The position numbers and the translations under genes are program-made. This document shows, in pieces, positions 41,465-49,573 of a DNA stretch of 64,000 bases. The notes under the pieces were generated by a model. The model saw nothing but the letters and a program-made list of their open reading frames with translations, was not told where the DNA came from and did no database searches. The first letter of the stretch is position 1. Each line of letters starts with the position of its first letter. Source of the DNA: Streptomyces sp. NBC_01803 (lineage in GTDB: Bacteria; Actinomycetota; Actinomycetes; Streptomycetales; Streptomycetaceae); NCBI RefSeq assembly GCF_035917415.1, contig NZ_CP109073.1:2998501-3062500 (forward strand). Direction: 5' to 3'.

Positions 41465-41479
41465 GACGGCCTCCAAGTT

Positions 41480-41491
41480 TAGACCGGTCTA
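41480..41491. promoter_or_regulatory. TetR operator before amidase gene
   Basis: Perfect 12-base palindrome TAGACCGGTCTA, 15 bases upstream of the amidase start. A near copy stands before the TetR gene at 42156-42170. Confidence 0.7.
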
Positions 41492-41546
41492 CTAGTAGAT
41501 GGAGCCCGCCGCCTGGACCGGTGTGTCGCAGGCAGTAGAGGGCTTG

Positions 41547-42134
41547 TCAGGTGTGGAGGACCTGGCGGGTGACAGTCATGGCACGGTCGAGATGGTGCGC
41601 ACTGCGATGAATCTTCGCCATCATGCTCGCTCCGAGCCACAGGTCGTAGAGAGCCTCGGCCGCCGTGCGGGGGCTTGCATCCACGGACACGGACCCATCC
41701 GCAATACCGTCGGCGATCATCTGCTCCAGGCGGTCGACGATCGCAGTGGTCCCGACTTTCGTCACCACCCTCATCACCTCGGAGAGGTCGGCAACCTCCG
41801 CGCCGAGCTTGACGACCAGGCACCCGCCTTGGCAGTCGTCCACAGCCTGCGTGTCGTAAAACCTCTGCCAGTAGCTCATCAGGTGCTCTGCAGAGCTCTT
41901 GCCCTTGTCGACAACGATGCCATCCATGGTCGTGAGGTAGTCGTCGAAGTAGCTCTTCATCATCGCCTCGCCGAAGGCGTCCTTGGAGGCGAAGTAGTGG
42001 TAAAACGACCCCTTTGGGACACCGGCCGCGGCGAGGACCTCATTGATGCCGACCGCGGCGTAGCCCTTCGCGGCTACGATCCGTCGTGCGGCTTCCAGAA
42101 GACTCTGGCGCGTCTCCACCTTGGTGACTGACAT
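41547..42134 (-). CDS. TetR-family regulator of the amidase
   Basis: A 195-residue repressor. The HTH is GINEVLAAAGVPKGSFYHYF with ASKDAFGEAMM (residues about 28-58). The C-terminal domain has GCLVVKLGAEVADLSEVMR, as in the NemR/AcuR-like group that senses reactive small molecules; the Cys pair DCQGGC near 100-105 could be redox- or electrophile-sensitive. ATG 42134. Matching operators lie in front of this gene and in front of the amidase just downstream, so it probably controls both. Confidence 0.88.
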   Translation of the reverse strand: MSVTKVETRQSLLEAARRIVAAKGYAAVGINEVLAAAGVPKGSFYHYFASKDAFGEAMMKSYFDDYLTTMDGIVVDKGKSSAEHLMSYWQRFYDTQAVDDCQGGCLVVKLGAEVADLSEVMRVVTKVGTTAIVDRLEQMIADGIADGSVSVDASPRTAAEALYDLWLGASMMAKIHRSAHHLDRAMTVTRQVLHT

Positions 42135-42155
42135 GTGTAGACCGTAACACCAGAT

Positions 42156-42170
42156 TAGACCGGTCGTCTA
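42156..42170. promoter_or_regulatory. TetR operator in its own promoter
   Basis: TAGACCGGTCGTCTA, an imperfect copy of the palindrome at 41480-41491, 22 bases before the TetR start. A half site TAGACCG is present at 42138-42144, even closer to the start. Confidence 0.65.
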
Positions 42171-42410
42171 GAATGCGAGACCGGGGGACCGGGGACCGGC
42201 AGCCGACAGCGCGTTTTGTCGCACGTGGTGGTCGGTACGCGGACGCCAGGACGGCTACACCCGGTTCTCAGTCGGCGCGGGAAGTCACATCTTCCGTGTG
42301 AACAGCTAGAAACACTTGTGGTGAGGAAGCGCAGGGCAGAGCAAAGCACGGCTGGAGGCTGGTAGCCGTTCGCCAGTGGGGCCTCGCTCACGCGGGGCCC
42401 CACGACGGGA

Positions 42411-43138
42411 TCAGAGGGTGAGGACGAGCTTGCCCTGGAGGTGACCGCCGTCGAGCAGCCGGTGCGCGTCGGTGACGCGCTCGAACGGGAACGTCTCCTG
42501 CACGTGGACCCGGAGCCTGCCCTGTTCGACGAGTTCGACGAGTTCGACGAGTTCGACGAGACCGCGCAGGGCGACCGGATCGGGGTCGACCGCGATGCCG
42601 CTGAAGCGCACGCCGGCCGCCTCGTACTTGGCGACGAGTTGCGCGTCGTCCTCGGCGACCGCCGTCACCAGGTGCCCGCCGGGGCGGAGCACGTCGAGCG
42701 ACCGCTCGACGGTGTCGCCGCCGATCATGTCGAGTACGACGTCGATGTCGCGGACCGCCTCGGTGAAGTCGACCTCCGTGCAGTCGATCACCTCGTCGGC
42801 GCCGAACGCCTCGACGAACTTTCGCTTGCTCCCGCCGGCGGTCGTGATCACATGCGCGCCGAGCGCTTTCGCGATCTGGATCGCGACGTGGCCGGCCCCG
42901 CCACCACCGCCGTGGACCAGGACGCGGTCGCCCTCGCTCACGCCGGCGAGGTCGACGAGGCCCTGCCACGCCGTCAGCCCGACGACCGGCAGCGCTGCCG
43001 CCTCGACGTGCGAGAGCGACGCCGGCTTGCGTACCAGGTGCGACGCCGGCGCCGACACGACCTCGGCGTACGCGCTCGCCGCCCGCGGGAACAGCGGCAT
43101 CCCGAACACCTCGTCGCCGTCGGCTGCGGCGGCGATGC
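42411..43138 (-). pseudogene. Quinone oxidoreductase with N-terminal third missing
   Basis: The frame begins in mid-protein at AAAADGDEVFGMPLFPRAAS and continues through the NADP loop VLVHGGGGGAGHVAIQIAKA to HLQGKLVLTL. About 85 N-terminal residues, with the family start M-x-A-x-x-x, are absent. The break is at the stop codon of the LysR gene (43139), so a deletion joined the two. The C-terminal part holds LVE repeated four times, written by a 9-bp tandem repeat at 42524-42559. Probably not functional. Confidence 0.75.
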
Positions 43139-44080
43139 TCAGGAGGACGGCCGTGGTGTCTCCTCCGGAAGACCGTCCTGTGCGAGCTGATTCCGCACAT
43201 CGAGAGGCACACTCATGCCGAGACTGCGCAGATCGCCGATGAAACGTGCGACAAGCGGATCCGGTTCCGTGGACGTCACCGCCACCAGTTGTCTGACCCA
43301 CCGCGGAGAGAACGGTCGCACTGCTCCCGGAAAGCCGTGGCTGACCGCGCTCACGGGACACACGGCGATTCCCAATCCGGCAGCCGCGAGCTGCGGCGCC
43401 GTCGCAGTCACCGATGTCCTCATCACCGTCTCCGGGTGGACTCCCGCGCGGGCGAAGGACTGGTCGAGCCAGGCGCTGAGGCCGTTGTCCGGTGTGAAGT
43501 GAACGAGCGGCGCACCTTCAAGATCCTCAAGGCGTACCGCCGACTGCTCGGCCAGCAGATGGTCGACGGGTGTCGCCACCACGATCTCCTCCTCTGCGAC
43601 GGCGGTGATTGTGAAGCGGCCGGCCGAGGGAGCGGTCAGCACTGCTACGTCGACTTCGTCGGAGTCCACGAGGCCGAGTGCCTCGTCCATCGCCGTGGAC
43701 TCGCGCAGCGTGATCGCGACCTCTGGATAGCGGCGATGCCACTGACGAATGACGGCAGCGAGCAGCGGCACCGTGAGGCTCTGCGCACAGACCAATCGCA
43801 GGACACCCCCAGCCGCTTGACCCGCTGCGCGTGCCGACCGCACCGCGGAAGCGGCCGCTTCGATCGCTCGTCTGGCATCCGCGACGGCGGCACGCCCCGC
43901 AGAAGTGAGCTTGACCCCCCGAGGCTCGCGGCGAAGCAGGACCGTCCGGGTCTCGCGTTCCAACGAAGCGAGCTGATGAGAGACAGCAGGTTGCGACGAA
44001 TGCAGCAGCAGCGCGGCCTGCGTGATCGATCCGGAGTCCGCGACGGCGACAAGGCACTCCAGTGCCCGTAGAGAAGCCAT
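43139..44080 (-). CDS. LysR-family regulator
   Basis: A 313-residue regulator. Residues 1-62 form the winged HTH (LRALECLVAVADSGSITQAA, then LLHSSQPAVSHQLASLERE). The effector domain starts near 90 (GGVLRLVCAQSLTVPLLAAV). ATG 44080. It is divergent from the epimerase gene over 136 bases, the usual arrangement for a LysR target. Its 3' end is abutted by the truncated reductase gene; the protein itself has a normal length. Confidence 0.88.
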   Translation of the reverse strand: MASLRALECLVAVADSGSITQAALLLHSSQPAVSHQLASLERETRTVLLRREPRGVKLTSAGRAAVADARRAIEAAASAVRSARAAGQAAGGVLRLVCAQSLTVPLLAAVIRQWHRRYPEVAITLRESTAMDEALGLVDSDEVDVAVLTAPSAGRFTITAVAEEEIVVATPVDHLLAEQSAVRLEDLEGAPLVHFTPDNGLSAWLDQSFARAGVHPETVMRTSVTATAPQLAAAGLGIAVCPVSAVSHGFPGAVRPFSPRWVRQLVAVTSTEPDPLVARFIGDLRSLGMSVPLDVRNQLAQDGLPEETPRPSS

Positions 44081-44216
44081 CCATGAATTTTATCGCAGAC
44101 CTTCGAAGCATGACTGTGATTGAGGGAAGCCATCCGGATCCCTGGTTGCTCTGAACCCACGAGACCTTCTCGCCCAGGGCTGGCGAGGGGACTCACACAG
44201 AGCGAAGGAGAGATTC

Positions 44217-45149
44217 ATGGCACAGGTGTTCGTTACCGGCGGTTCCGGGTTCATCGGCCAGGTGCTGGTACGTCGGCTCCTCGGCGCGGGGCACTCGGTA
44301 GGTGTTCTGGTTCGAAGTGAGGCATCGGCTGCGAAGATCTCGGCGCTGGGCGCGGAGCCCGTGCGGGGCGAGTTGACCGACCCGCTCACGTGGCGGAACG
44401 ATGTGACGGGCAGTGATGTGGTGTTCCACCTCGCCGCCGAGACGGATGTCGCCGCTGATCGTGAGCGCCATGAGCTGGTGACGGTTCGCGGCACCCAGGC
44501 AGCCGTCGATGCGGCCCGCTACGCGCAGGTTCCACGTTTCGTCCACTGCGGGAGCGAAGCCGCGCTGCTCGCCGGCGCCCCGCTCGTCGAGGTCGACGAG
44601 ACCGCGCCGCTGCGGCCCGACTCGGAGGCCGCTTACAGTGCGGTGAAGGCCGTGGCCGAGAAGATCGTGCTCGACGCGAATACCCCGGGCTTCGCCACGG
44701 TATCGATTCGCCCGCGGTTCGTCTGGGGTCCCGACAGCTTCCTCGTCGAGGGCCTGGTCGCGGCGGCGAAGGCGGGACAGTTCGCTTGGATCGACGGAGG
44801 CCGGTACACAACCGACGTCACGTTCGTCGAGAACGCCGTCGAGGGACTCGTGCTCGGATGGCAGCGCGGCCGGCCGGGTCAGGCCTACTTCATCACTGAC
44901 CGGCACCGCGTCACCCTTCGCGAGTTCCTGGAGACCCAGTTCGAGATCTATGGCGTCGACGTCCCGATCCCCGACATGGACGCCGAGACCGCCGCCGACG
45001 AGGTCCCCGTTCCCGCGCGATGGTTCCTCGGGCAGCAGTGCACCCTGCGGACGGACAAGGCCGTTGCCGAGCTCGGATACGAGCCCGTTGTCGAGCACGC
45101 CGCCGGCCTGGACGCCGTCAGAAACTCGGTGGCACTCAGCCGCGCATGA
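44217..45149 (+). CDS. NAD-dependent epimerase/dehydratase
   Basis: A 310-residue extended SDR. FVTGGSGFIGQVLVRRLL at the start is the T-G-G-x-G-x-x-G loop; the active site Y-x-x-x-K is YSAVK near residue 142; FHLAAETDV and YTTDVTFVENAVEGLVLG are typical of the family. GAAGGAG lies before ATG 44217. It could act on a sugar nucleotide or on another ketone/alcohol; relatives called dihydroflavonol-reductase-like are similar. The divergent LysR protein is the likely regulator. Confidence 0.85.
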   Translation: MAQVFVTGGSGFIGQVLVRRLLGAGHSVGVLVRSEASAAKISALGAEPVRGELTDPLTWRNDVTGSDVVFHLAAETDVAADRERHELVTVRGTQAAVDAARYAQVPRFVHCGSEAALLAGAPLVEVDETAPLRPDSEAAYSAVKAVAEKIVLDANTPGFATVSIRPRFVWGPDSFLVEGLVAAAKAGQFAWIDGGRYTTDVTFVENAVEGLVLGWQRGRPGQAYFITDRHRVTLREFLETQFEIYGVDVPIPDMDAETAADEVPVPARWFLGQQCTLRTDKAVAELGYEPVVEHAAGLDAVRNSVALSRA

Positions 45150-45359
45150 AGCGCCATCCACCTTCAACCGGGCGCACGTCAACGTTCTGGCCGGCCTGTG
45201 TACGGCGAAGCGCACAAGCAGCGAGTGCGGCCGAGCAACTCGTACGTCGATGACGAGGGAGACCGCGACTTCGAAGATGCGGTCGGGCTGCTCGCGGGCA
45301 TCCAGCCGGCGTCGCGAATACATGACCGCCAGGGAGCGGTCCAACGTTTGGAGATTTCC

Positions 45360-45854
45360 ATGTTTGAAGCAATAAATTGGCCGGAGGCCATGGCTCCCAG
45401 CCGCTCCCCCATCCACTTCACCAACGAGCTCGAGGTCGAAGCCTCTCCGGAAACGATCTGGTCCCTGCTCGTGGACCCTCGAACCTGGCCCACCTTCTAC
45501 CCGGGCGTCGGACATGTCCAGCTGCTTGACGGCCATGACTCACTGCGCCTCGGAACTCGATTCGAAACCAACCTGGCCGGCCAGGACGTCTTCGCGTCCG
45601 TACAGGAGTTCCAGCCTGAGACGCGTATCGCCTGGGGTGGTTACCCCAAGGCGTCTGAAGCATCCAGGGCTTACCACGCCTGGATCATCACACCCACGCC
45701 AAAGGGGAGCCACCTCTGGACCGAGGAGACGATGCGGGGCCCGCTCTGGATCGAACTGGCGAAGCAGGATCCCGAAGTCTTTTGGCGCACGCACGAGAAC
45801 CTTCTCACGGCGCTCGCCAAGGTGGCGACCGAGCGTGAAAATCAAGCCGGTTGA
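45360..45854 (+). CDS. SRPBCC (START/Bet v1-like) protein 1
   Basis: A 164-residue hydrophobic-pocket protein. HFTNELEVEASPETIWSLLV near residue 20-39 is the SRPBCC start, RIAWGGYPK and AYHAWIITPTPKGSHLWTEE form the middle and late strands, and a long C-terminal helix closes the pocket. ATG 45360. It is followed after 55 bases by a paralogue. The proteins probably bind or convert a lipid-like or aromatic ligand. Confidence 0.83.
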   Translation: MFEAINWPEAMAPSRSPIHFTNELEVEASPETIWSLLVDPRTWPTFYPGVGHVQLLDGHDSLRLGTRFETNLAGQDVFASVQEFQPETRIAWGGYPKASEASRAYHAWIITPTPKGSHLWTEETMRGPLWIELAKQDPEVFWRTHENLLTALAKVATERENQAG

Positions 45855-45909
45855 CTCGCGAGGCGCATTGAAGTGCTCTCACCAAAACACCCTGAAAGGA
45901 AAATGGCCG

Positions 45910-46413
45910 ATGTATGACAAGGTAAAATGGCCCGAACGGTATGACCCGAAGTTGTCGGCTCTCTACGCGCTCAATGATATCGACGTGAAGGCGCCGCCTG
46001 AAGTGGTATGGAAGCTGCTCGTCGACGCCGAGAACTGGTCGAGTTACTTCCCTCCCGAAGATCGCGTGAAGATCCTGACCGGCGAGTCGGTACTGGCTCT
46101 CCGAACCAAGTTCAGCCGAGTGACGGTTGGATTTCCCATGACTCTCGACGTGACGGAGTATGAGCCGTTCACCAGGCTCGCGTGGGAGACGACAGTCGAC
46201 GGCGACGAAACGGGTTCGAGCGCGTACCACGGCTGGGTCATCACGCCCACGGACAATGGTTGTCACGTATTGACCGAGGAAACACAGCAGGGCCCCTTCT
46301 TCGTCGAGGAACTCGGACGTAAGCATCCCGGTGCGCTTTACCGCTATCACCAGGACTGGGTCGAGCGCCTCGCCCGTGCCGCCGAGGCGGAAGTGGCAAA
46401 GCCTGCGGCCTGA
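45910..46413 (+). CDS. SRPBCC (START/Bet v1-like) protein 2
   Basis: A 167-residue paralogue of the preceding protein: NDIDVKAPPEVVWKLLVDAE, then RLAWETTVDG and SAYHGWVITPTDNGCHVLTE. The two genes arose by tandem duplication and have since diverged to roughly a third identity by eye. ATG 45910 follows GAAAGGAAAATGGCC. Perhaps they form a heterodimer or act on successive intermediates. Confidence 0.83.
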   Translation: MYDKVKWPERYDPKLSALYALNDIDVKAPPEVVWKLLVDAENWSSYFPPEDRVKILTGESVLALRTKFSRVTVGFPMTLDVTEYEPFTRLAWETTVDGDETGSSAYHGWVITPTDNGCHVLTEETQQGPFFVEELGRKHPGALYRYHQDWVERLARAAEAEVAKPAA

Positions 46414-46675
46414 CCCGCACGAATGCATGACCGTCGGCGAGTCCCCCAAAATCCTTACGCCGCCGGCGAAGACCACCCTCGTCAACCACGCACGAGGTCG
46501 CTGGCCACAAATCGGCCCAGCGCCCGTGCTATTGCGTGCGACAGGCGTGCAAGAAAGTGCGAGTAAAGATCGGCAACTGGTGCGTTGAGTCGCGTGTCGC
46601 TGTAAAGTGATCCTGCTGGTCGGAGCCGGATATGAGGGCGCTGGCCAGCAGGGACGGAAGCTGTCCGTGTGATCT
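46414..46675. other. Non-coding left flank of att copy D
   Basis: No gene seen in these 262 bases. It is the right-hand end of the segment between att copies C and D. Confidence 0.4.
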
Positions 46676-46718
46676 TCCCAAGCTCAGAGCGCGAGTTCGA
46701 TTCTCGTCGCCCGCTCCA
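46676..46718 (+). repeat. att copy D: 3' half of tRNA-Gly(CCC)
   Basis: Forty-three bases identical to copies B and C. It is preceded by GATCT rather than GTGAT; the extra tRNA-like base suggests the crossover lies just upstream of the anticodon loop. Confidence 0.9.
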
Positions 46719-46719
46719 C

Positions 46720-46754
46720 CCCCAACCCCCAGGTCAGCGACCTGGGGGTTGGGG
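46720..46754 (+). terminator. Terminator after att copy D
   Basis: Perfect 16-bp stem (46720-46735 with 46739-46754; CCCCAACCCCCAGGTC) and a three-base loop. The central CCAGGTCAGCGACCTGG is nearly the same as after copy C. Confidence 0.75.
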
Positions 46755-46779
46755 ATTGTCCAGACCGGTCCAGGCCGTT

Positions 46780-46801
46780 GCACCAGGTCCGCACCAGAAG
46801 C
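46780..46801 (+). repeat. 11-bp direct repeat after att copy D
   Basis: GCACCAGGTCC followed by GCACCAGAAGC. It begins 62 bases after copy D, the same distance as the pair after copy C. Confidence 0.5.
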
Positions 46802-46905
46802 TTCGACCGTGCCGAGTTCCGATCCGGAACCCCTTCCGGGACGGGAAACTTCTCGCGCTCACTCATGCCGCGTTCCGTCGGCCTCGGATTGGGTCCGGAG
46901 GTTGT

Positions 46906-47423
46906 TCACCAGGAGCGTAGCCGTATGGGAGAAAGGGTAGTTCGGGCATCCCAAGCTCCTTTCGCATGGCGTTCCGAAGTCGCCTGGAGCGCACGGGAAT
47001 ACCGCAACTGAGCGGCACGGAAGACCTCATCATGATGCCCTCGGCCGTCGGCCAGGAGATCGCGGACGGCCCTGCACTTACGGAACGCATGCACCGCCGT
47101 TGCGACCACCGCCGTCGGCGCAAGCATGGTGAGCCGGAACCGCGTCTCATACACATTGGCGTCTTCGAACTTGGCCAGGATGGCCCGGCGGCGTTCCTGT
47201 GCCGAGTCGTAGTCGTCCTCGGCTGCCATCCTCATCCCTCGAAGGCGCGCGCCATGTGCGTGAGATAGGCGGGGTACACCTGACGCTGGACCTCCCCCAC
47301 CGTCCGCTGCCGGTTTCTCGCTTCCACCGCCGCCTCTCCACGGCCAGGGACGACCGGGCACCGATGACCATACCCGTGATCGCGAACAGCGGAGCTACCC
47401 AGCCCGAGGGACCCCTCCCGTGA
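46906..47423 (-). pseudogene. Broken small membrane-associated protein
   Basis: Three minus-strand frames follow one another: WVAPLFAITGMVIGARSSLA (a hydrophobic start with basic VERRRWKRE after it), then RQVYPAYLTHMARAFEG, then MRMAAEDDYDSAQERRRAIL to HAFRKCRAVRDLL and the stop at 46906. Joined together they look like a Streptomyces protein with one N-terminal membrane span and a helical cytoplasmic part. Two frameshifts break it. No function is known. Confidence 0.5.
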
Positions 47424-47627
47424 TCTCCCCTGGCTCCTGACGGACGCGGAGCCACCGCGGCCATGAGATCGACAAGTACTGACGTCGCGCAAGCATGGAC
47501 CGGGCCATCGGCTCCGCAGTGGACGGGCCACGGCCGATGGAGTGGTGTACCGACGGCCGCCTGACAAGTGACTTGCATTGAAGAAACTTTCTTGTTTGCA
47601 TGTTTCAAACCAATGGAAGGGGCGATC

Positions 47628-49049
47628 ATGGATGGTTTCGTCGGGCGACGCACCGAGCTGGCAACGCTTGAGGACCTGCTGGCGCCAGTGGTCACCGGAG
47701 GTCGTGGCGGGCGGCGAGGTCGCGCCGTGCTCATCCGAGGGCGTCGGCGGGTAGGCAAGTCGCGGCTGGTTGAGGAGTTCCTGGAGCGTTCAGGGTTTCC
47801 GCACGTGTTCTTCACAGCCGTCGGGGGCTCGAAGCAGGAAGACTTGGCGGGCTTCGCCGCCGAGGTGGCCGGATCTGAGCTGCCCGACGCCTCCCATGTT
47901 GCCGACTTCTCCGTACCGCAGACCTGGGACGCCGCCCTGAACCTCCTGGCGGGGGTGCTGCCCGCTGACACACCTAGCGTCGTCGTTTTCGACGAGATGC
48001 CGTACCTCGTACGGGAAGATCCCGCGTTCGAAGGCGCGCTGCAAAAGGCTTTCGACCGGACCCTGTCCAAGTTGCCCGTACTGCTGATCCTCATCGGCTC
48101 CGATCTGGCCATGATGGAGCAGCTGAACACCTACGGGCGCCCCTTCTACCAGCGCGGCACCGAAATGGTCGTCCCGCCGCTCAACCCGGCCGAGGTGGCC
48201 GCCATGCTCGATCTGCCGCCCGCCGACGCCTTCGACGCCTTCCTGATCACCGGCGGACTTCCGCTGATCCTCGAGGAGTGGCCTCGGGGCGCCGACCTCT
48301 GGGGTTACCTGGACCGGGCCTTGCGGCGGCCAACCTCCGCTCTGCTGATCAGCGGTGAGCGCGCCCTGGCGGCGGAGTTCCCCACCGAGGCACAGGCCCG
48401 CACGGTCCTCAGCGCCATCGGACACGGAGAGCGCACCTTCACCCTCATCGGCCGCGCGGCCGGCGGCCTCAACCCCGGCTCACTGACCCGCTCACTGGAG
48501 CTGCTCACCTCCCGCCGGATCGTCGCTGCCGACACCCCTCTCTCCACCCGCCCGAGCCGGGAGACCCGCTACCGAATCGAAGACCCGTACCTCCGCTTCT
48601 GGCTCTCCTTCATCGGTCCGGGTATCCCCACCATCGAGCGGGGCCGCGGGGAGCGGGTCGTCGAAGCGATCCGCAGCAGCTGGCCCTCCTGGAGAGGACG
48701 GGCCGTCGAACCCGTTCTCCGGGACGCTCTGTGGCGACTGGCCGACGACCGGCTTCCTCCTGGCACTGATGCTATCGGCGGGTACTGGACCCGGAGCAAC
48801 GATCCGGAAATCGACATCGTCGGCGCGGACCGCTCGCCCATCGCCAAGAAGGTCACGCTCGTCGGCTCGATCAAGTGGCTGGAGAACAAGCCCTTTGACC
48901 AGCGAGACCTCTCCCGTCTGATCGTCCACCGGTCCCAGCTGCCGGGCGCCGACGACGCCACCCCGCTGCTCGCCGTAGCACGCAGCGGATGCACCGCCGG
49001 AGGGATCGCCCACCTCACCCCGGACGACCTCCTCGACGCCTGGGCATAA
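47628..49049 (+). CDS. ATPase with C-terminal DUF234-type domain
   Basis: A 473-residue P-loop ATPase of the archaeal-ATPase group. Residues 1-10 (MDGFVGRRTE) are the family start; Walker A GRRRVGKSR lies at 38-46, Walker B VVVFDE at 118-123. The winged-helix part follows near 255-320 and the C-terminal domain (PYLRFWLSFIGP, then EIDIVGADRS and LVGSIKWLENKPFDQRDLSR) is the DUF234 type, which has a PD-(D/E)XK-like core (E-x-D, then K). ATG 47628 has GGAAGGGG upstream. Such ATPases are suspected of defence or DNA roles. It overlaps the end of a truncated AbiEii-like gene on the other strand. Confidence 0.85.
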   Translation: MDGFVGRRTELATLEDLLAPVVTGGRGGRRGRAVLIRGRRRVGKSRLVEEFLERSGFPHVFFTAVGGSKQEDLAGFAAEVAGSELPDASHVADFSVPQTWDAALNLLAGVLPADTPSVVVFDEMPYLVREDPAFEGALQKAFDRTLSKLPVLLILIGSDLAMMEQLNTYGRPFYQRGTEMVVPPLNPAEVAAMLDLPPADAFDAFLITGGLPLILEEWPRGADLWGYLDRALRRPTSALLISGERALAAEFPTEAQARTVLSAIGHGERTFTLIGRAAGGLNPGSLTRSLELLTSRRIVAADTPLSTRPSRETRYRIEDPYLRFWLSFIGPGIPTIERGRGERVVEAIRSSWPSWRGRAVEPVLRDALWRLADDRLPPGTDAIGGYWTRSNDPEIDIVGADRSPIAKKVTLVGSIKWLENKPFDQRDLSRLIVHRSQLPGADDATPLLAVARSGCTAGGIAHLTPDDLLDAWA

Positions 49050-49389
49050 CCACGAGGCCGAGCCCGACCGATGCGAGCCCGCGCCCTGGTTTACCGGCGG
49101 CGGCAATGCTCCGGACAGCATCGAGGACGGCTTCCGGCGTCGCCGCCAGCCGATCGGCCCGCAGAGCCACGTCGCGGGTAGGGCGACGGATGTCGTAGGC
49201 GGCCAGCAGCGCACCTCCCTTGAGGACGAACCGGTCCGCGTACGGGGAGCGCACGAGGCGGTCCAGAAAGCACTCCAGGACATACAGCTGATGCAGCTCC
49301 TCGGTGGGCCGGCCGCTGCGCCGGGCCAGGTTCTGCAAGTCCAGGTAGGTGCGGCCGGCCTCGGTGGCTCGCGTGGGACGGGGAGTCAC
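49015..49389 (-). CDS. AbiEii-like nucleotidyltransferase toxin, C-terminally truncated
   Basis: A 124-codon frame that begins like AbiEii/AbiGii toxins: LHQLYVLECFLDRLVRSPYA, then RFVLKGGALLAAYDIRRPTR and DVALRAD. The F-V-L-K-G-G and R-x-T-x-D parts belong to the nucleotidyltransferase core, but Ala replaces the expected acidic residue in T-R-D-x-D (here DVA). Family members are about 250-300 residues; this one loses its family character after about 95 and stops at 49015 inside the 3' end of the ATPase gene. Truncated and probably inactive. Confidence 0.7.
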   Translation of the reverse strand: MTPRPTRATEAGRTYLDLQNLARRSGRPTEELHQLYVLECFLDRLVRSPYADRFVLKGGALLAAYDIRRPTRDVALRADRLAATPEAVLDAVRSIAAAGKPGRGLASVGLGLVVMPRRRGGRPG

Positions 49390-49530
49390 AGCAGGACCTC
49401 CAAGGCCTTACGCAAGGGTGCGGATGCCTGGGGAAAGTGCTTGGCCATCGCCATGAACGTCGCCGGACGGCTGCCGCGGCGGCGCAGCCAGGCACGCAGC
49501 GCCTCAACGGCAAGATCCGTTGCGCCGGTG
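49386..49530 (-). pseudogene. AbiEi-like antitoxin, last 45 codons only
   Basis: Upstream of the AbiEii start on the minus strand the frame reads AVEALRAWLRRRGSRPATFM, then AMAKHFPQASAPLRKALEVL and stops so that the toxin start overlaps. This is the C-terminal end typical of the partner antitoxin. Everything before it is replaced by att copy E at 49533. The toxin therefore has lost its antitoxin. Confidence 0.65.
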
Positions 49531-49532
49531 AT

Positions 49533-49573
49533 TCCCAAGCTCAGAGCGCGAGTTCGATTCTCGTCGCCCGCTC
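49533..49573 (+). repeat. att copy E: 3' half of tRNA-Gly(CCC)
   Basis: Forty-one bases identical to copies B-D up to CGCCCGCTC; the final CA is replaced by TG. It cuts the antitoxin gene on its left side. It is the rightmost copy, the outer boundary of the array. Confidence 0.88.
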
